Part shown: positions 17,842 to 26,922 of the stretch, one piece after another
How the letters are laid out: every line of letters begins with the position of its first letter
Numbering within the stretch: position 1 is the stretch's first letter
Translations under genes and position numbers: made by a program
From: Ruminococcus flavefaciens ATCC 19208
GTDB taxonomy: Bacteria; Bacillota; Clostridia; Oscillospirales; Ruminococcaceae
DNA length: 64,000 nucleotides
Direction: 5' to 3'
Assembly: GCF_000518765.1 (NCBI RefSeq)
Contig: NZ_JAEF01000015.1
Location: 1-64,000 of the forward strand
Notes under the pieces: model-generated
What the model was told of the DNA's origin: nothing
The model's database searches: none
Seen by the model: the letters and a program-made list of their open reading frames with translations, nothing else

Positions 17842-19438
17842 GTCTCTCCTCAAGCCCTAAACATTCACCGAAATATCGACAAAAGTGAAATGATGTGATA
17901 TAATAGAAGTGCAAGGGAAAGTGCGAAAAACAAAGAAAAAGCTTGCACTTCGGAGGACGTCATGTATAGATTTGAGGAAAAGCAGTTATCATTTACAGAT
18001 TTTAATCAGCCGCAGGGGCTGCAGATGAATCCTGAAAACAGATGGATCAAGAAAGCCGAAATGATACCCTGGGATACAATAGAAAAAGAATATGCCAAGC
18101 TGTTCCCAAGCAGAACAGGTATGCCTGCAAAACCGTTGCGTATGGCACTCGGTTCGCTGCTTATCCAGAAGCAGTATCACTATCCTGATGAGGAACTGGT
18201 AGAGCAGATCAGAGAAAATCCGTACTATCAGTATTTCATCGGTATGCCCAGATATGAGGATAAGATACCATTTGTACCGTCGCTTCTCGTTGAGTTCCGC
18301 AAGCGTCTTTCTGAAGATGTTTTGAATGAGATCAACGAAATGATCATCGAATACAATGCTCAGAAAAGTGATGATGATAACGACGGCAAAGACGGAGATG
18401 ACAGCGGCAGCAATGATACTGATAGCACTTCTGATTCCTCTGAAAATAGCGGTACATTGATACTTGACGCGACCTGTGCTCCGCAGAATATCAAATATCC
18501 GCAGGATATCGAACTGCTGAATGAAACTCGTGAAAAGCTTGAAGATATGTTATGCAGGATCTCCGATGAATACGGCTTCTACAGACCGAGAATGTACAAA
18601 GAAAAGGCACGTAAGGATTATCTGGCGCTTGCAAAATGCAGAAAGCGTGGAGCTAAGAAGATAAGAAAAGCGATCAAAAAGCAGCTTCAGTACATTCGCC
18701 GCGACCTCGGATATATGGATAATCTGATTGAAAACAATAGTGTTGAACTGTCTGCTTCTGATGCAGAGCTTCTTAATATCCTTATAACCGTATACGAACA
18801 GCAGCGGTATATGTTTAAAAACAATACGCACACAGTGGAAAACAGGATAGTCAGCATAAGTCAGCCATATATTCGTCCGATAGTCAGAGGCAAGGCAAAA
18901 TCACCTGTTGAATTTGGTGCCAAGCTTGATCTGTCAGTTGATGAAACAGGAATGTGCAGGCTCGAAAAGCTTTCCTTTGATGCGTACAATGAAAGTGCAG
19001 TTCTGAAAACTGCAATTGAAAACTACAAGCAGCGCACAGGTCATTATCCGGAGCGAGTGCTTGTTGATCAGATATACCGCAATCGTGAAAATATTACGTT
19101 TTGCAGCAATCTAGGCATTCGTCTTTCAGGCAAGAGACTTGGCAGACCTAAAAAATATGCTGATACGAAAGCAGAGACTAAGACTGCATATCAGGATAAT
19201 ACCGACCGAATAGAAGTGGAGCGAAAGTTCAGTCTTGCAAAACGCAAATTCGGTCTTGGTCTGCTGCTCACAAAAAGAGAAGATACAACAAAAGAATTGA
19301 TCGTTCTCAGCATCATTGCAATGAACATCGACCGACTTGCGGCATTGTTTTTGCGCCTTCTTAAATTTATCTTATCCTTTGTCATTTTTGATGATGAAAA
19401 AGTCGCGCTTTCTGAAAACACTGCTTATTGAGGAGACA
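17842..19438 (+). mobile_element. Complete insertion sequence (IS5/IS1182-like)
   Basis: The element of about 1.6 kb carries one transposase gene. The left end GTCTCTCCTCAA (17842-17853) is an imperfect inverted copy of the right end TTGAGGAGACA (19428-19438). The 7-mer CTAATTA flanks both sides (17835-17841 and 19439-19445) and may be the target duplication, although it is part of a palindrome, so the exact borders are uncertain by a few bases. The element separates the scaffoldin gene from a gene remnant whose stop lies in the right flank. Confidence 0.75.
17962..19431 (+). CDS. Transposase, IS5/IS1182-like
   Basis: A 489-residue transposase with the N-terminal domain often found in IS1182-like enzymes (RMALGSLLIQKQYHYPDEE, EQIRENPYYQYFIG) and a DDE catalytic core: LILDATCAPQ with the first Asp, RVLVDQIYRNREN with the second, and IEVERKFSLAKRKFGLG with the Glu. 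Between them are an acidic Asp/Ser-rich spacer (about residues 136-160) and a long basic helical insert. The frame is intact, so the element could be active. The stop codon lies inside the right inverted repeat. A promoter is not obvious; the ribosome site GGAGG is 8 bases before the ATG. Confidence 0.85.
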   Translation: MYRFEEKQLSFTDFNQPQGLQMNPENRWIKKAEMIPWDTIEKEYAKLFPSRTGMPAKPLRMALGSLLIQKQYHYPDEELVEQIRENPYYQYFIGMPRYEDKIPFVPSLLVEFRKRLSEDVLNEINEMIIEYNAQKSDDDNDGKDGDDSGSNDTDSTSDSSENSGTLILDATCAPQNIKYPQDIELLNETREKLEDMLCRISDEYGFYRPRMYKEKARKDYLALAKCRKRGAKKIRKAIKKQLQYIRRDLGYMDNLIENNSVELSASDAELLNILITVYEQQRYMFKNNTHTVENRIVSISQPYIRPIVRGKAKSPVEFGAKLDLSVDETGMCRLEKLSFDAYNESAVLKTAIENYKQRTGHYPERVLVDQIYRNRENITFCSNLGIRLSGKRLGRPKKYADTKAETKTAYQDNTDRIEVERKFSLAKRKFGLGLLLTKREDTTKELIVLSIIAMNIDRLAALFLRLLKFILSFVIFDDEKVALSENTAY

Positions 19439-19442
19439 CTAA

Positions 19443-19690
19443 TTACTTGTTAAGGAGTTTATTCTGGATACTCTGAAATACCTGACCGCCAATGGTATAA
19501 AATCCTAATTCAACTTTTCCTGATGAGACCGTTCCGTCTGTGTGGCTGAACTTATATGTTCCGTCTTTATTGATAACTACTGTACCGCCGTCTGAAGGGC
19601 TTACATATACTGGCACAGAAAGCTGCCTGATTACGGAACCGCTTTATATATCAGCCTCAAACTCGACAGTCGTGTTTATAAGTAGCTCAC
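19443..19690 (-). pseudogene. Fused gene tails, including a DIP1984-like C-terminus
   Basis: Bases 19690-19646 encode NTTVEFEADI and stop, matching the NTTVEFDVEI end of the DIP1984-like protein at 26923. A second open frame follows without a start (SVIRQLSVPVYVSPSDGG, TYKFSHTDGTVSSGKVEL) and stops at a TAA in the IS flank. Both are remnants; the second family is not recognised. Confidence 0.4.
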
Positions 19691-19691
19691 C

Positions 19692-20768
19692 TCACATTTT
19701 TAATTCGACATCTTCTAACGGCGACTCTGGAGCCGCCTTTACTTCTTCCTCTGTCATAAGGTCCCATGCACCGCAGGTGTCATAGAAGCTGACGTAGATA
19801 TCTCCCTCGGAAGTGTGGATCTCATGCTGCTCAAAAGACTCGGCCCACCCATCACTTGCTTGTCCACGGAGCTCATGAAGCAATTCGTCATACTCGTAGC
19901 TGTCAAGCTCACCGCAGGTCTGGCAGGTAAATACTCCCATGAGCCTGTCGCCGACCTTCTCAACGGAGGGGAATATGGAGTAGACCTTATCTGCGAAACG
20001 TTTTCTGTCTCCGAGATATGCCATAATTCCACGGTTTTCTTCCTCATCACACTGATATGCCTCAATAGCACTGCTGATCTCGCTTTCGTACTCAAGCACC
20101 TCGAAATCCGAGAGTTCCTCGGTGTCCTCAAAGAATTCGTCTTCATCCTCATCAAATGAAGGCTTGATCTCTCGCTGAACTTTAAGGGGACAGTAGAACT
20201 TCAGCTCAGTGAGCTTCTCAGCCTCAACATGGATATCCGGCTGAAAGTCTACGCCGATATCTGTGTTCTTCGCCATAGAGATGTCATCCCTCTGAGCGAG
20301 CTGCTGTATGATAGCATTTTTGACAAGGCTCTCAACCTCATCCATGTCAATCATATCAGCTGATGTGAAGTCTGTTTTGCCAGTGTGAGCAAGTTCGGTG
20401 ATCTTTTCAACAGTATCCTTGATCATGTCGTGAAGTTTCAGTTCGGGTTCGGAAGTCTGGTACCTATCGTAGATCGACTTAGCATCAGGCACGAACATGG
20501 AAAGGCGAGGATAATCAAATCCTTCAGCCTCGATGAGCAGTCCGTCTTCGCCGTACTCATCAAGCAGCATTATGCAGTGGTAGGCATTCTTGTCCTCGTA
20601 CATAAGGTCCCTGGCGGCAGTTATCGCCTCATGCTCCTGATATGGGTTTGCTTTCAGCCTTTCAAAGTCTGAGTGAGGCAGAAACACCCATTTCTCGACC
20701 TCACATCGTTTGGTGTTGTGATCGGAAGCCTTGTGTATCAGCTTACCGTTCATGTAGAATTTGTTCAT
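19692..20768 (-). CDS. DUF6329-like protein of conjugative elements
   Basis: A 358-residue soluble acidic protein starting MNKFYMNGKLIHKASDHNTK. The opening pattern (GKLI.KASDH...), followed by YHCIMLLDEYGEDGLLIEAE, resembles proteins I know as DUF6329, typical cargo of Tn1549-like conjugative elements in gut Clostridia. A C-terminal zinc-knuckle-like TCQTCGEL (two Cys) precedes DIYVSFYDTCGAWDLM. The function is unknown. The start at 20768 has an AGGAGG site. No other conjugation gene is seen nearby, so it is probably a leftover of an element. The domain name is from memory. Confidence 0.5.
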   Translation of the reverse strand: MNKFYMNGKLIHKASDHNTKRCEVEKWVFLPHSDFERLKANPYQEHEAITAARDLMYEDKNAYHCIMLLDEYGEDGLLIEAEGFDYPRLSMFVPDAKSIYDRYQTSEPELKLHDMIKDTVEKITELAHTGKTDFTSADMIDMDEVESLVKNAIIQQLAQRDDISMAKNTDIGVDFQPDIHVEAEKLTELKFYCPLKVQREIKPSFDEDEDEFFEDTEELSDFEVLEYESEISSAIEAYQCDEEENRGIMAYLGDRKRFADKVYSIFPSVEKVGDRLMGVFTCQTCGELDSYEYDELLHELRGQASDGWAESFEQHEIHTSEGDIYVSFYDTCGAWDLMTEEEVKAAPESPLEDVELKM

Positions 20769-21037
20769 CTGATTCCTCCTGTTACATAATTATTCCATAG
20801 ACAGCAGGCGTGATCTGCTTTCTATGTATCTGGCGGAGAGCCTCCGCTGGCTTTTTCGCGTCATAATTGTTCTGTAATCGTAACTTATATTCCGCGCAGG
20901 AGAATTTTACTGTTCGACCGCTTCACACACCGCACAAATCGTTCACAGCGGCTTTTGTTGCTCTCGATGGTGCAGTTTCCCGAACTGCAACCGATGCCGA
21001 CAAAAACGGCTCACAAATCGCTGATAGGTTTACTATC

Positions 21038-21114
21038 ACTCGGTTTTCGAAGAAACAAAAAAGGACTCGATTCCAGTGTTTTCACATTTCGTGAAAACCG
21101 CTAAAACCGAGTCC
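21038..21114. promoter_or_regulatory. Overlapping alternative hairpins upstream of the DUF6329-like gene
   Basis: ACTCGGTTTT (21038-21047) can pair perfectly with AAAACCGAGT (21103-21112), while GGACTCG (21063-21069) can pair with CGAGTCC (21108-21114); the two compete for the same bases. An inner stem GTTTTCAC/GTGAAAAC is compatible with both. The 20769-21337 stretch has no gene. Confidence 0.4.
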
Positions 21115-21281
21115 GAAACTTTGTGTACTATTTTTTGCCGAGAAAATCGATATTTGCCTGTATTTCGACCTATATTCACTCCGAAATTTTTCCTTGTGAG
21201 GGTTCAAATCCAGCCAGAGGCCTAAAATACCCCAATGTCATCCCTCATTTTTTCAAGAATATTTTCGGAATTTTGGCAGCA

Positions 21282-21307
21282 AAAAAGCCCGATATTTCGG
21301 GCTTTTT
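21282..21307. terminator. Bidirectional terminator
   Basis: AAAAAGCCCGA and TCGGGCTTTTT form an 11-bp stem with T runs on either strand. Confidence 0.8.
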
Positions 21308-21337
21308 CCTGCATGTCATACTTTTAGTCATGCTAAT

Positions 21338-22050
21338 ATGGAAAACGGAGTCATAAAAAATGATCTTATGAAAAAAATTTCTAAACAAGTTTCATGGTCG
21401 ACATTAAATGGCTGCTCATTGGACATTACAGCTTCTTATAAATGGCAAAAAGAAAATAACAGGGGCGGTTCAGGAACCTTTAAGACCTCTCGCAGTGAAG
21501 AAGAGATAATGAAATTGAGAACGTGGTCAACCTATGAAAAAGAAGACGGAACTATCGAGTTCATCCCATTTTATAGTCTTGAATATTATGGATTCGATGA
21601 TTTAAGTTCAGGATGGGATACAATGTTTTTTGATATAGATCAACAATACATATCGTTTGTAAATTCAAAATTAGCAAATAATACAGCATTTTCTCCGGTT
21701 CAAGAAGCAGAAATAAAAGCACATAATTATCTGTGCTGTTTATTGACTATATTTAACTCAGATTTCTATAATGAATATTGTAGGAATTGTGAAGGGGATG
21801 TACCTGAGTATAATATTGATATAATGAAACATTACACTAACGGTAGTTCCACTTCTCAAAAAGGCGACGCAAACGCAGACGGCAAGTCGGGCTTGCGGAT
21901 GCACTGACCATACTCCAGTTTATTGCTAACTCTCAGAAATACCCTATGTATGAAGAAGGCTATGAGGTTGCTGACATTGTCGGTGATGGTGACGGCGTTA
22001 CTCCTCTCGATGCACTCGAGATACAAAAGTGGGATGCAAACATATTCTGA
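21338..22050 (+). pseudogene. Dockerin-containing protein, truncated and frameshifted
   Basis: The frame opens at 21338 without a signal peptide or ribosome site. Its body (SWSTLNGCSLDITASYKWQK, EFIPFYSLEYYGFDDLSSGW) does not match a family I recognise. At the end the dockerin starts with KGDANADGKSGL and breaks off; after a one-base shift near 21890 it continues as ADALTILQFIANSQKYP then DIVGDGDGVTPLDALEIQKW to a TGA at 22050. One-base correction would give a standard two-loop dockerin. The lack of an export signal suggests that the N-terminal part was lost by rearrangement next to the terminator at 21282. Confidence 0.65.
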
Positions 22051-22129
22051 CGCCTTTATAAATCCACTCTCTTATAAAGCCGAGTCCCCTTTATGGTGAC
22101 TTGGCACTGATAAATAAATACCGGTTATC

Positions 22130-22172
22130 AACCGCCTGAGTATCGGATCTCACCGTTATTCAGGCGGTTTTA
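22130..22172. terminator. Long-loop terminator
   Basis: AACCGCCTGA and TCAGGCGGTT form a 10-bp stem with a 20-base loop, 80 bases after the broken dockerin gene. Confidence 0.65.
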
Positions 22173-22404
22173 TATCGTAACCTTGCATCTTTTCAAAAGT
22201 TAAAGACTTGTTAAGAATTTCCGTGTTATAATCAAAGCATAGAGAACACCGATACAAGATACGGAGGAATGCACTATTATCTGAACAAAGAAATACAGCA
22301 AATTTTATGTAAATTCCGCCATTATAAACAGCCATTGCACAGTCAAAAGAAAACGGCATATAGCCATATTCGCCTATATTTACAGTTTCTACGGGCATAA
22401 AAAA

Positions 22405-22435
22405 GAACCCTTATTTTGTATTAAAATAAGGGTTC
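22405..22435 (-). terminator. Terminator, minus strand
   Basis: GAACCCTTATTTT and AAAATAAGGGTTC form a perfect 13-bp stem followed by TTTTTT on the minus strand; it could end the four-gene operon at 22730-26533. Confidence 0.8.
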
Positions 22436-22475
22436 CGATATGCCAAAGTACGCCAATTTTGATACAACCAGAAGG

Positions 22476-22570
22476 GCGTATTCTTTTGGTACCTCGCGTT
22501 TTCTTTTGCTATACCGCGAATTCTTTTGGTTTTTGCGTTTTCTTTTGGTATATGCCGATTTCTTTTGCTC
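22476..22570. repeat. Five degenerate ~20-bp tandem repeats
   Basis: Units beginning GCGTATTCTTTTGGTA, GCGTTTTCTTTTGCTA, GCGAATTCTTTTGGT, GCGTTTTCTTTTGGTA and CCGATTTCTTTTGCT follow one another at 19-21 base steps. The TTCTTTTGST core is constant. No array-associated genes are present, and there are no unique spacers, so this is not CRISPR. Confidence 0.7.
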
Positions 22571-22729
22571 TATCAGGATTCACACTTATATATCTGTGTA
22601 TCACAATGTATTAGTAATATAATTTAGTATTAAATTTAAAAATTACATTCTCTGATTACAATCTGCGCCCTGTGTTTATTCACAGGACGCTTTTTCATAT
22701 TTTTAAATATAAATTTAATTCAATGCTAA

Positions 22730-23668
22730 TTAGAACAATGTCAATTGAGAGTCAATATTAGACTGAACTTTTCTTATATTAACCTTATCTTCGTCTCCTA
22801 TATTCCCGCAAATAAGTGGCGAAGTTGAAATATGAGCAGAATGATTTTTTGATGCAACGCTTGAATTGTAGTTTGCATAACAGTATGCACAACCATTTTC
22901 ACAGGTATTATACATGCCGATGTCTATACTTTCAATACAGCCACAAACACCTCTTTGATTTTTATCCTTGCCTATCTTCAGCGTATAATTGCCCAATCTT
23001 TCTAATCTCTGCTTGTCAATACAGCAAGCGTGGGTTATACCCAATGATGAAAGATCATATTCTTCAGCACAAGTGTCTATATATATGCCTTCATTCTTAG
23101 CAACGGAAATAAAATAGCTCATAAGTTCAAGCACATCATCATTTGATAGCGTCTGGATATTAAAGCGTTTGGTATTGCGAGCAGTATTTTTATATAAGTC
23201 AATGAAGCTTACCGTACATTTTTCCGTAAACTTACTTAATTTTGAGCAAAGAGTCTGAAAATACTTTTTGTGATATTCGATGGTGTAATACTCATTTATA
23301 AAAATAGGATCATATCTCCACACTACTCTTTCTTTTCCGATGAGAGAAGATAACCTTTGAAAAGCAGGAATGATATAATCGTTTTTGGACGGAACATTCG
23401 GTTCAATATCCTTTCCGTATGCATTCAAAGTGAACTGAAAATAATATATATACTTTTCTAATTCAGATATTCTTTCAATCATTGGAATAGGATTTTTAGT
23501 CCAAAATACAATGCCATCAACCACGTCAGGTGACAAGTCTATTTTGCTGATCTGATGGATATTCATTGGATTACGAACACAGACATAACCTTCTTTTATT
23601 CTGTTTAAAAACCATTCTGAATAGTATGTGGGTATATCTGTTCGTCTGCTGGCACTTATAATCATCAA
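22730..23668 (-). CDS. DUF1848 protein, radical-SAM-like cysteine cluster
   Basis: A 312-residue soluble protein starting MMIISASRRTDIPTYYSEWF, the signature start of DUF1848. It has FWTKNPIPMIERI and VVWRYDPIFI, and a C-terminal cluster CGCIESIDIGMYNTC then ENGCAYCYANYN, whose Cys spacing looks like an iron-sulfur site with the CAYCYA ending typical of radical SAM-type proteins. The biochemical role is not established. It is the last gene of a four-gene minus-strand unit and starts 7 bases after the methyltransferase stop, so translation is probably coupled. Its setting beside an ATPase/TOPRIM pair suggests a defence function, as inference. Confidence 0.75.
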   Translation of the reverse strand: MMIISASRRTDIPTYYSEWFLNRIKEGYVCVRNPMNIHQISKIDLSPDVVDGIVFWTKNPIPMIERISELEKYIYYFQFTLNAYGKDIEPNVPSKNDYIIPAFQRLSSLIGKERVVWRYDPIFINEYYTIEYHKKYFQTLCSKLSKFTEKCTVSFIDLYKNTARNTKRFNIQTLSNDDVLELMSYFISVAKNEGIYIDTCAEEYDLSSLGITHACCIDKQRLERLGNYTLKIGKDKNQRGVCGCIESIDIGMYNTCENGCAYCYANYNSSVASKNHSAHISTSPLICGNIGDEDKVNIRKVQSNIDSQLTLF

Positions 23669-23675
23669 ATCACCT

Positions 23676-24572
23676 CTATTCTATTTCAATAAGCATTTGA
23701 GCACTAGAACAATCTCTCCACGGTTCATATATTTCTAAATCATACTCAGATAGATCGAATAATGTATCATTACTTGGATGTTTCTCACCGTATTTTTGAA
23801 AATCATTTTTAATTCTGTAATCAAAATAATAGCATTCACATCGTCCGTGATAATTATGGCTTTTAAGAGCCTCAACCAAATCCTCAAAGAAGTTTCTGCC
23901 TCTGTTACAGCTATTCACATCATTTATTATGATGATAAATGGATCATCCTTTTTTCTTGTTTCTACAACATTCTTGATAAGATCAGAAAAAAACTGCCGT
24001 ACAATACCTATTTGTCCTGTATTATAAAAGTGAGATATAACATATTGAAGGACTATAACATTTGTATCAATAATGGATTCTTCGTTAAAATACTTTATTG
24101 CATCTTTATAATCAAACTCTACATGATTGATAAATATGCTATTATAAGCCATTATTCTATCATGTATCATTCGCCAACGAGGATTAACGTCAACACCAAA
24201 GTAACGAATATCTTTTATATCATCGGCTTCATGAGCATATTGTTCAAAAGCCATTAAGTCTGGTGCTGCGCCACAGCCAATTGAAAGAATATGGTATTCC
24301 TCTATTTCCTTTAATTTCTCACTTTTGCGGAGTAAATATAGCATTTCAGATGCGTATTTGTTTATGTAATCGCAGACATAGAAATTAATCATATTTTCGC
24401 AATCATAATCCTTTTTTCCATTAGGATATTTTGAAGGATAATGAACTTGTTCAAGGCAAATTTTACAACTTCCCGAACATTCTGAAGGATGATTGCAGTC
24501 ATGACATAAGTGAGTAGTATCTGCATTGCGGTATTCTGAATTACAAAATTCAACAATTTCATTTATAAGCAT
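23676..24572 (-). CDS. SAM-dependent methyltransferase-like protein with N-terminal zinc cluster
   Basis: A 298-residue protein. Residues 23-45 hold six Cys and a His (HLCHDCNHPSECSGSCKICL), likely a zinc site. Motif I of class I methyltransferases is clear at about residue 95 (ILSIGCGAAPDLMAFE), followed by RYFGVDVNPRW (motif II acidic residue) and a motif IV-like region VIVLQYVISHFYN. The target is unknown. AAGGAG lies 6 bases before the ATG at 24572. It is third in the operon, 52 bases after the RloB-like gene and 7 bases before DUF1848. Its pairing with DUF1848 may define a modification module. Confidence 0.7.
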   Translation of the reverse strand: MLINEIVEFCNSEYRNADTTHLCHDCNHPSECSGSCKICLEQVHYPSKYPNGKKDYDCENMINFYVCDYINKYASEMLYLLRKSEKLKEIEEYHILSIGCGAAPDLMAFEQYAHEADDIKDIRYFGVDVNPRWRMIHDRIMAYNSIFINHVEFDYKDAIKYFNEESIIDTNVIVLQYVISHFYNTGQIGIVRQFFSDLIKNVVETRKKDDPFIIIINDVNSCNRGRNFFEDLVEALKSHNYHGRCECYYFDYRIKNDFQKYGEKHPSNDTLFDLSEYDLEIYEPWRDCSSAQMLIEIE

Positions 24573-24624
24573 AATAATCTCCTTATATGATAACTAATAA
24601 TTAATCATATTTCGAATCAATTAT

Positions 24625-25251
24625 TCATCCAAGGTAATCATTAATATCCTTGATCCAAGAAATATCCGCATTTTCAAACTTCCCAATAAAATGAATAAAG
24701 TTGGTGCTGCCTGATACATCATCACCATTATCCATTTCTTTTACACGTTCACGCATTTCGTAATAGCTGCGTCTAAATATCTTTGAACACAACTCCTTGA
24801 CCTGATCTGCATGTGCATCATAACCTACAATACCTGTAAGCTCCTCGATAATGTTACCATTTGTCTTTTTACCTTGATTTTTAAGGTCAACATCGCCAAA
24901 ATGAGATAAAACGATCTGCATTGTACATGGATTTGCAAATATAACGACCTTATCCGTTGCTTCTGATTTTGCATGGAAGCCGTTGATCTTATTTTTTATC
25001 TGAGAATACTCTCTGTACGGAGCTTTATCCGTATCACAAAATACAAGTATAACTTCGTAGGCATCATTATTGTATGCATCCTGATATCTTGCAAAAATAT
25101 TTGAAGCACTTTTGGCGTTGATCGGATAGAAGTCATAAATGTCTGTACACCATACGTTAAGTTGCAAAAGCCTGTTGAAGTATTTAGTGTCCTCAAGCCC
25201 TTCACAAATAACACAAACACGATGCCTATAACTAATCGGAGGCTTAGCCAT
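24625..25251 (-). CDS. RloB-like TOPRIM protein
   Basis: A 208-residue protein, counting from the ATG at 25251 that overlaps the end of the ATPase gene by 8 bases; the longer open frame upstream lies inside that gene. It has TOPRIM-like acidic motifs: VCVICEGLEDTKYF near the start and EVILVFCDTDKAPY near residue 75. IFANPCTMQIVLSHFGD resembles the RloB family, which is found with RloA-type ATPases and in the AbiL abortive infection pair. PARIS systems have the same logic with a different TOPRIM protein (DUF4435). It is probably the effector nuclease, by analogy. Confidence 0.7.
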   Translation of the reverse strand: MAKPPISYRHRVCVICEGLEDTKYFNRLLQLNVWCTDIYDFYPINAKSASNIFARYQDAYNNDAYEVILVFCDTDKAPYREYSQIKNKINGFHAKSEATDKVVIFANPCTMQIVLSHFGDVDLKNQGKKTNGNIIEELTGIVGYDAHADQVKELCSKIFRRSYYEMRERVKEMDNGDDVSGSTNFIHFIGKFENADISWIKDINDYLG

Positions 25252-26533
25252 TATTCTGCACCTCCAGCAAAGACTCAAACAGGTCTGGCTCAGGAAGAGC
25301 ACCGAACACGCCGCGCTTATATTTCTCAATAAGATCGCTTGTATCTCTTACTCCGTCCTTTTCAGCAGTAAACTCGGATAACGAATATAAATACGCATTA
25401 TCCATATCCTTATGTGCAAACCATATCTGCTCTTTTCTGAACAGCTTCTGACAGTCAAGCAACGTAACATCATGAACAGTGCATATAAGCTGCGCCTTTG
25501 TATTGAGCTCGTTATTAAACATAGCTATTATAGCTCTTACGAGCTTAAAATGCAGGCTGTTATCAAGTTCGTCTACCACAAGGATATGTCCGCTTTCAAG
25601 TGCTTCTATCACATAACTTGCAAGGCAGGCTATCTTTTTAGTTCCTGTAGAATCAAATACAATACTTGGAACAGTTAGTCCCTTATATGTCGAAAACAAA
25701 TGCAATTGATCCATAAATGAACTTGAGCTTTGTAAAACCTTTTCCTGAGGATTCGATTCTGAAAAAGAAGCAAACTTTCCCATCATACTTTTTTTAAACT
25801 CATCATCATTAAGGAATTGGTAGTTCTCAAGATAAAGATCAGCATTAAGAATGAAATTAACTATCCTCTTTGTCTTTTTGTCAGACATTTTAAGCATTTC
25901 AATAGTCTTTTTCATCGGTATATTATTCATATCAACAATATCTATCTTCTTTGCAAATGAAGTGATGATATCCTTTATTTCAGTAAGCACAGAAAACTGC
26001 GACGTATCAAGAAGGTAAATAAGGATATTATTCTTTGCTGTAAACTTCATTGCCGATATTACAGCCTGCTTCTCTTCTTCATGAAACGTATTGCATACAT
26101 ACTCCTTGTTTTTAGTATCTCTGAGCAGTATTACGGTTTCCTTTCTATTCTTATGGACATCGTATGTTATCTTTGAAAACTTCTCATAAATATAGTCATT
26201 CTTTGGGAAATCATACTTTAGTTCAAAGCAGTATTCATACTCATTATCACAAAAAGTAATTGCAAACTCGCTGACTGTATTATCTGTAAAAATATTGGTG
26301 GTCATTACCGTGCCTTCATTAAGCATAATCCCCCTTATGGCATTAATGCATTTAATAAAGTTAGTCTTTCCGACATTATTCGGTCCCATAATTATTGCAG
26401 ATTTCAATACATTAGTTGAGTTTATCGAGACTACATTGCTTGGAAAATGCTTGTTTCTCATATCAGAGCGCATAGTAAACTCTGTTTCTGTGTTATAAAT
26501 AAAGCAGTTATTTACCTTTAAAGAGATAAGCAT
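25244..26533 (-). CDS. ABC-type AAA ATPase (RloA/AbiL-like)
   Basis: A 429-residue SMC/OLD-like ATPase. Walker A is IIMGPNNVGKTNF near residue 50. The central part carries insertions, and the C-terminal half has a signature-like region, Walker B GHILVVDELDNSLHFKLV and the switch His in LICTVHDVTLLD. This arrangement is typical of the ATPase sensor in RloA/RloB, AbiLi/AbiLii and PARIS pairs. The ATG at 26533 has AGGAG 9 bases before and a good promoter at 26592. It is the first gene of the unit with RloB-like, methyltransferase and DUF1848 genes. Defence function is an inference from the pair. Confidence 0.8.
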   Translation of the reverse strand: MLISLKVNNCFIYNTETEFTMRSDMRNKHFPSNVVSINSTNVLKSAIIMGPNNVGKTNFIKCINAIRGIMLNEGTVMTTNIFTDNTVSEFAITFCDNEYEYCFELKYDFPKNDYIYEKFSKITYDVHKNRKETVILLRDTKNKEYVCNTFHEEEKQAVISAMKFTAKNNILIYLLDTSQFSVLTEIKDIITSFAKKIDIVDMNNIPMKKTIEMLKMSDKKTKRIVNFILNADLYLENYQFLNDDEFKKSMMGKFASFSESNPQEKVLQSSSSFMDQLHLFSTYKGLTVPSIVFDSTGTKKIACLASYVIEALESGHILVVDELDNSLHFKLVRAIIAMFNNELNTKAQLICTVHDVTLLDCQKLFRKEQIWFAHKDMDNAYLYSLSEFTAEKDGVRDTSDLIEKYKRGVFGALPEPDLFESLLEVQNNG

Positions 26534-26563
26534 TCTATCAACTCCTAAAATATCGTTTTATAT

Positions 26564-26592
26564 ATTATACCACATAAATATATTTTATGCAA
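26564..26592 (-). promoter_or_regulatory. Promoter of the ATPase/TOPRIM operon
   Basis: TTGCAT (26592-26587) and TATAAT (26569-26564) with a 17-base spacer. The gap 26593-26922 holds a weak hairpin (CTCCC/GGGAG at about 26632-26655) and two inverted copies of a CAGATCAGGCAG-like motif but no gene. Confidence 0.7.
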
Positions 26593-26922
26593 GTATTTTT
26601 CACAAAAAATAATACAAATGTTATAAATCGCTCCCCGTGCCGAAACACAGGGAGTTTTGTCATTTTATAAGCTTTATTTATATATAAGCAGACTGAAACC
26701 GAACCTCCTCTGCTCAGTGCACGAAACGGCTGACCGCCCCGAACACAAGGTTTTCAGATCAGGCAGGGCATATTTGTATCATCGGCTGTGTCTCTCAACA
26801 GTCAGAAAGTGAACGTTGACATATAACAGATAACATTTTTATTAATAACCTAAGATAATAGAGTGTTTTACAATAAACCTCACTCCGCTGTTATCTGAAA
26901 ACTGCCTGATCTCGGAAAACAT

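Noticed and set aside
21196..21216. GGTTCAAATCC resembling a tRNA T arm
   Set aside because: The flanking bases do not pair into a T stem and no cloverleaf can be formed.
22156..22398. 80-codon minus-strand frame starting just after a hairpin
   Set aside because: Its ATG sits in the T run of the terminator at 22405-22435, there is no ribosome site, and it overlaps another hairpin.
22476..22570. Possible CRISPR array
   Set aside because: Units are degenerate and contiguous without unique spacers, and no cas gene is present.
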